NCBI GenBank assembly: GCA_028281865.1
Contig: JANQJB010000053.1
Coordinates: 1 to 49,516, forward strand
Direction: 5' to 3'
Length of the DNA stretch: 49,516 nt
From: Marinagarivorans sp.
Lineage (GTDB): Bacteria; Pseudomonadota; Gammaproteobacteria; Pseudomonadales; Cellvibrionaceae
The notes beneath the pieces are model-generated. The model was given only the letters and a program-made list of their open reading frames with translations, made no database searches and was not told where the DNA came from. Position 1 is the stretch's first letter, and every line of letters begins with the position of its first letter. The position numbers were made by a program, and so were the translations under genes. Positions 45,481-49,516 of this stretch are shown piece after piece.

Positions 45481-47256
45481 ATGCGCAGTAACTATTGCGG
45501 TACGGTTCGTGCCGCAGATATTGGAAAAGAAATCTCGCTCTGTGGTTGGGTTGATCGGAGACGCGACCATGGTGGTGTGATATTTATTGATTTACGTGAT
45601 CGGGATGGCATTGTTCAGGTAGTGTTCGACTCAGATGCTGGTGAATATTTTACGCTGGCCGATAAGGTGAGAAGCGAATACGTGCTGCAAGTTGTCGGCA
45701 GAGTTCGCCCTCGCGATGAAAATACTGTTAATCCTAATATGGCGACAGGAGAGGTTGAGGTCTATGGGACACAATTACAGATCTTAAATTCTGCCGAGAC
45801 ACCGCCGTTTCAATTAGATTCGCACATTACCGTTGGTGAAGATGTGCGCTTAAAGTATCGCTATATTGATTTGCGTCGTGAAGAGATGCAAAACAACTTG
45901 CGTTTTAGGTCTAAAGTAACAACTGCGATTCGCAACTATCTGGACGATAATGGTTTTCTTGATATCGAAACGCCGATTCTGACACGAGCAACACCCGAAG
46001 GGGCGCGGGACTATCTTGTTCCAAGCCGAACGCACGAAGGTCAATTTTTTGCGTTGCCGCAATCGCCACAGCTGTTCAAACAGTTGTTAATGGTCTCGGG
46101 TTATGACCGTTATTATCAAATTGCGAAGTGTTTTCGCGATGAAGATCTGCGCGCGGATCGTCAGCCGGAATTTACGCAAATTGATATTGAAACCTCGTTC
46201 TTAGGTGAAGAGGAAATCATGGCCATTACCGAGGGCATGATTTCGCAATTGTTTCAAAACTTGCTGGATATAGAATTGGGGTCTTTTCCGCGAATGCCGT
46301 TTTCGGAGGCGATGGAAAAGTATGGTTCGGACAAGCCAGACTTACGTATTCCGCTTACGCTAGTCGAAATCAAAGACTTGATGAGAGATGTGGAATTTAA
46401 AGTTTTTTCTGGTCCCGCTAACAACCCCAAAGCGCGCATTGCTGCATTAAAAGTGCCTGGTGGAAACGACAAGCTCACGCGTAAGCAAATCGATGATTAC
46501 ACTAAATTTGTCGGTATCTATGGCGCCAAGGGCTTAGCTTATATAAAAGTTAACGACGCCAATGATTTGGAAGAGGGTTTGCAGTCGCCGATAGTTAAGC
46601 ATTTACCTGTTGATGTGCGCGGCGCTATTTTGCAGCGGGTCGGAGCTGAAACCGGTGATTTAATATTTTTCGGTGCGGATCATGCCAAAGTAGTCAATGA
46701 GGCCTTGGGCGCTTTGCGCTGCAAACTCGGCGAGGACTTAAATCTTTATACTGCTGCTTGGGCCCCGCTTTGGGTGGTTGATTTCCCAATGTTCGAAGAG
46801 GTTGACGGTGGTTTAACAGCTTTACACCATCCGTTTACAGCTCCGTCGTGTTCTCCGGAAGATTTAAAATCCGACCCTGCAGCAGCTTTGTCACGCGCGT
46901 ATGACATGGTATTAAATGGTACTGAGCTCGGTGGTGGTTCTATTCGTATTCACAATCAAAACATGCAGCAAGTGGTTTTTGATGTTTTGGGAATTAGTGA
47001 AGAAGAGCAACAGGAAAAATTTGGCTTTTTACTTGATGCTTTAAAATATGGCGCTCCGCCTCACGGGGGCTTAGCGTTTGGACTGGATCGTTTAATTATG
47101 TTGATGACAGGTTCAGACTCGATTCGAGATGTTATTGCTTTTCCTAAAACGCAAACCGCTGCTTGCGTTATGACTGATGCTCCCGGAGATGTAGATCCAT
47201 TGCAATTAAGGGATTTGCATATTAGCGTGCGCAAGAAAGAGAAAAAGGAAAATTAG
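45481..47256 (+). CDS. aspS: Aspartyl-tRNA synthetase
   Basis: Charges tRNA-Asp, and possibly tRNA-Asn if the enzyme is non-discriminating, which cannot be judged here. The 591-residue bacterial-type enzyme has an N-terminal OB-fold anticodon-binding domain ([26 protein letters not shown]), class II motif 2 ([22 protein letters not shown]), the bacterial GAD insertion domain (about 300-420) and motif 3 ([15 protein letters not shown]). Length is normal. Tail KKEKKEN is basic. The fmdB-family gene precedes it, and yebC follows after a 407-bp gap containing an inverted-repeat element. Confidence 0.97.
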   Translation: MRSNYCGTVRAADIGKEISLCGWVDRRRDHGGVIFIDLRDRDGIVQVVFDSDAGEYFTLADKVRSEYVLQVVGRVRPRDENTVNPNMATGEVEVYGTQLQILNSAETPPFQLDSHITVGEDVRLKYRYIDLRREEMQNNLRFRSKVTTAIRNYLDDNGFLDIETPILTRATPEGARDYLVPSRTHEGQFFALPQSPQLFKQLLMVSGYDRYYQIAKCFRDEDLRADRQPEFTQIDIETSFLGEEEIMAITEGMISQLFQNLLDIELGSFPRMPFSEAMEKYGSDKPDLRIPLTLVEIKDLMRDVEFKVFSGPANNPKARIAALKVPGGNDKLTRKQIDDYTKFVGIYGAKGLAYIKVNDANDLEEGLQSPIVKHLPVDVRGAILQRVGAETGDLIFFGADHAKVVNEALGALRCKLGEDLNLYTAAWAPLWVVDFPMFEEVDGGLTALHHPFTAPSCSPEDLKSDPAAALSRAYDMVLNGTELGGGSIRIHNQNMQQVVFDVLGISEEEQQEKFGFLLDALKYGAPPHGGLAFGLDRLIMLMTGSDSIRDVIAFPKTQTAACVMTDAPGDVDPLQLRDLHISVRKKEKKEN

Positions 47257-47663
47257 AATTTTAAATGAGCGGGTGGCTTGGTTTCTGTTGTTAGCTAAGT
47301 GCCTAGATGTTAGATAAGTGCCTAGACGCACTGCTGTTCCACATAGGTTGAGAGGCAGGGATTGGGGGTTGTTTTCAAGGCCGTCGCGCGATGACCTCCA
47401 TCGGGGGAGGAAATACTGGAAATGCAGCGTCCAGAGTTCCGGAGCAATTTCCACTGCCCGCGCATCGAACCTACAAGCATGTATTAAGGGGGCGCCTAGC
47501 CCCTGTATTGAAAACAACCCCCAATTCATGTCTCGGTGGTGGTAAGTAGAAATACTTACTTGTTGCTTTTGAGACTTCCGTTAATTTGTAATCAACTTAT
47601 AGGACGGCAGTGGTCTAGACCGGACGGTAGTTTTTTAATTAATTAGTACAAGAAGAGTATGTT
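47257..47663. other. Intergenic region between aspS and yebC with inverted-repeat element
   Basis: A 407-bp stretch. Most of its centre is the inverted-repeat element 47361-47525. The rest is AT-rich, and the last 100 bases should hold the yebC promoter. Short frames crossing it are shadows of the repeat. Confidence 0.5.
47361..47525. repeat. Long-inverted-repeat element 3
   Basis: Perfect 18-bp inverted arms (ATTGGGGGTTGTTTTCAA at 47361-47378 and its complement at 47508-47525) around 129 bp with several internal palindromes: GGAAAT...ATTTCC, CTGGA...TCCAG and GGGGGCGCCTAGCCCC. The 9-mer GCGCCTAGC at 47492-47500 is shared with element 2 at the same relative position before the right arm. No open frame of interest. 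Confidence 0.8.
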
Positions 47664-48404
47664 ATGGCCGGTCATAGTAAGTGGGCGAATATTAAACATC
47701 GTAAAGCAGCACAAGATGCAAAGCGCGGCAAAGTATTTACTAAAATAATCCGCGAATTAACGGTTGCTGCAAAACAAGGCCCCAACCCGGACGACAATCC
47801 GCGTTTACGCGCTGCGGTAGATAAAGCACTGGGCGCGAATATGAAAAAGGACACTATTGATAAAGCGATTGCGCGTGGTGCCGGGGCGGGCGAGGGCGAT
47901 AATTATGAGGAAGTAACTTACGAAGGTTATGGCCCAAATGGTGTTGCCGTAATTGTTGAGTGCATGACCGATAATCGCAAACGCACTGTCTCCGAAGTGC
48001 GGCACGCCTTTACCAAACGCGGTGGTAATTTAGGGACAGATGGCTCCGTTGCCTATTTATTTAACCGTCGGGGTCAAATAAGTTTTGCTGCGGATGTCGA
48101 TGAAGAGCAGTTAATGGAGGTGGCTTTGGACGCAGGCGCCGAAGACGTGATCGGCAATGATGATAACAGTGTGGATGTTATTACTGCATTTGAAGATTAT
48201 TTAAATGTTAAGGACGCGTTGATAAAAAGTGGTTTGGTTCCTACGAGTGCGGAAGTCACCATGATTCCAACAACGACAGTTGCACTGGAAAAGGAAGACG
48301 CCCTAAAAATAATAGGCTTGGTCGATATGCTGGAAGATTTGGATGATGTGCAGAATGTTTACAGTAATGCTGATATTTCTGATGACGTATTGGAAGAATT
48401 GTAA
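47664..48404 (+). CDS. yebC: YebC/PmpR family transcriptional regulator
   Basis: A 246-residue protein of the YebC/PmpR/TACO1 family: [23 protein letters not shown] at the N-terminus, then [36 protein letters not shown] and the GSVAYLF segment. Members are described as DNA-binding regulators, and some as translation factors that relieve ribosome pausing at proline stretches; the residues here do not decide. In many gammaproteobacteria ruvC follows yebC, but here a GH5 gene does. Confidence 0.95.
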   Translation: MAGHSKWANIKHRKAAQDAKRGKVFTKIIRELTVAAKQGPNPDDNPRLRAAVDKALGANMKKDTIDKAIARGAGAGEGDNYEEVTYEGYGPNGVAVIVECMTDNRKRTVSEVRHAFTKRGGNLGTDGSVAYLFNRRGQISFAADVDEEQLMEVALDAGAEDVIGNDDNSVDVITAFEDYLNVKDALIKSGLVPTSAEVTMIPTTTVALEKEDALKIIGLVDMLEDLDDVQNVYSNADISDDVLEEL

Positions 48405-48619
48405 TAATTTTAATTATTGTTTGTAAAAAGCTCCAAAAGTCACTCAGTTTGGAATAAATGCTCCGAACATTCTTCTTTAGTTCAGTCCACTCATTAACTC
48501 CATATATAGCCAAGCGGGGCACAATTGTTACATAAGGCGCATATTTTGCGCCGCTTCTCTGGTATGCTTTTTTTGTCAAAACGGTGGGGAACTTCAAAGT
48601 AATAGCGGTTGTGTGAGAA

Positions 48620-49516
48620 ATGAAAGTTAAAGCGGTTTATTTCTTCGATTATTTCGCACTTCTATTAATCTCTTTTATATTAAGTGCTTGTGGCGAAAGC
48701 GATAACAGCGATACGAGCTCAGTGTCTGCCGGCACTGGCTCGACTTCGTCTTCCAGTTCTTCGTCAAGTGCGTCTAGTTCTACTTCGTCGAGCAGTAACT
48801 CAAGTTCCTCTTCGAGTTCAGGCGGCAATTCTTCGAGCACGAGCGCTAGCTCTTCGTCGAGTTCAGCGGCGAGTTCGTCTGGGCAAACTTCCGCGCCACT
48901 CGACCCCTTTACAGCAGTCGCTGATATGGGCGTCGGTATAAACCTTGGTAATACGCTTGATGCTCCTGAGGAAGGTGCTTGGGCTCTAAGTGCAAAGCGT
49001 TCTTATATTACTGCGTTCAAGCAAGCGGGTTTTAAGCACGTTCGCGTACCGGTAACCTGGGACGCTCATGTACAAATGGGAGCTCCGTACTCCGTTGCTG
49101 AAGCGCGAATGGATCGTGTAGAAGAAGTGATTAATTGGGTGTTAGAGGATGGGCTTTATGCGATTGTAAATGCTCACCATGAAGATTGGTTAAAAAAGAA
49201 TTATGCGGTTGCAAGTAATCGCGAGCGTTTCGATGCGATATGGCGCCAGATCTCTAAGCGGTTCAAGGACAAGTCGCCTAAACTAATTTTTGAAATTCTT
49301 AATGAACCTAAAGGGATGACTGCCTCTGAGGTCGATGAGCTTAACGTGCGAATTCTCGGCATTATTCGAGAGCAAAACCCTAATCGTTTGGTCGTATTTT
49401 CCGGCAGCGAATATACGAGTATTAACGAATTATTGAACGTGAAAATTCTGAACGACCCCTACTTAATTGGTAATTTTCACAGTTATGACCCCTGGTCGTT
49501 TGCAGGGCAGTGTACC
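48620..49516 (+). CDS. GH5 family glycoside hydrolase lipoprotein, partial (cut by right edge)
   Basis: Surface or periplasmic lipoprotein predicted to hydrolyse a beta-glucan or similar polysaccharide. 299 codons are visible. Signal peptide with lipobox LSAC (lipidated C24), then a polyserine linker (about residues 30-90) typical of Cellvibrionaceae carbohydrate-active enzymes, then a GH5-type barrel: GVGINLGNTLDAP, HVRVPVTW, VNAHHEDW and FEILNEP with the acid/base Glu at residue 229. The nucleophile Glu and rest lie outside the window, so neither the subfamily nor cellulase activity can be confirmed. It starts 215 bp after yebC. Confidence 0.9.
   Translation, partial: MKVKAVYFFDYFALLLISFILSACGESDNSDTSSVSAGTGSTSSSSSSSSASSSTSSSSNSSSSSSSGGNSSSTSASSSSSSAASSSGQTSAPLDPFTAVADMGVGINLGNTLDAPEEGAWALSAKRSYITAFKQAGFKHVRVPVTWDAHVQMGAPYSVAEARMDRVEEVINWVLEDGLYAIVNAHHEDWLKKNYAVASNRERFDAIWRQISKRFKDKSPKLIFEILNEPKGMTASEVDELNVRILGIIREQNPNRLVVFSGSEYTSINELLNVKILNDPYLIGNFHSYDPWSFAGQCT

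Overview
The window looks like chromosomal DNA from a polysaccharide-degrading marine gammaproteobacterium of the Cellvibrionaceae type (Saccharophagus/Teredinibacter/Cellvibrio relatives). This is inferred from three things. Gene order follows the Pseudomonadales/Cellvibrionales pattern. A sugar-type TonB-dependent receptor is cut by the left edge. A lipoprotein GH5 glycoside hydrolase with a long polyserine linker is cut by the right edge. No tRNA, rRNA, CRISPR array, IS element or prophage was recognised.

Layout. 1-979: receptor N-terminus (minus). 1588-3605: minCDE. 3620-4231: histidine phosphatase. 4276-12899 (minus): a block read as cbrX-cbrA-cbrB-[sRNA]-pcnB-folK-deoxynucleoside kinase-panB. 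13215-13562: short DksA/TraR-type zinc finger protein (plus). 13838-18085: a two-gene insertion, a multihaem-type DUF1592/DUF1588 lipoprotein and a Tat-exported DUF1501 protein. 18082-19502 (minus): gluQ and dksA. From memory, Pseudomonas has dksA-gluQ-cbrX-cbrA-cbrB-crcZ-pcnB-folK-panB-panC, so the same block is present here but interrupted by the DUF pair, carrying an extra kinase gene and lacking panC.

19883-26364: Rieske protein, TfoX C-terminal-domain protein, M15 peptidase, two uncharacterised proteins, a MIP channel and the membrane pyrophosphatase HppA. 26818-34589: soluble pyrophosphatase, exported MsrA, Mpl, UbiX, FHA protein, SelW-like protein and an RND/MMPL exporter. 34616-41656: chemoreceptor, glucokinase, a two-component pair resembling the proteobacterial dedicated sortase system regulators, and a lytic transglycosylase. 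41634-49516: proS, a Lys/Ala-tailed HU-type protein, fmdB-family gene, aspS, yebC and the GH5 gene.

Main result. The AT-rich gap between cbrB and pcnB (7739-8494), which has no credible protein gene, has the parts expected of a CrcZ-type small RNA locus on the minus strand. There is an exact TGTTAC-N14-GTAACA palindrome (the CbrB site as I recall it from Pseudomonas), then a near-consensus -24/-12 sigma-54 promoter about 135 bp from that site, then an A-rich transcript with five exact AAYAAYAA motifs (Hfq/Crc-type CA motifs), then a strong hairpin. This suggests that CbrAB carbon-catabolite control through an Hfq-sequestering RNA extends to this lineage. The sequence supports it but expression is untested.

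Other points of interest are three intergenic elements with 18-31 bp perfect inverted repeats around internal hairpins (24117-24224, 40905-41031, 47361-47525), a 21-bp tandem repeat lying across the cbrB stop codon, and an extremely acidic insert in the RND exporter.
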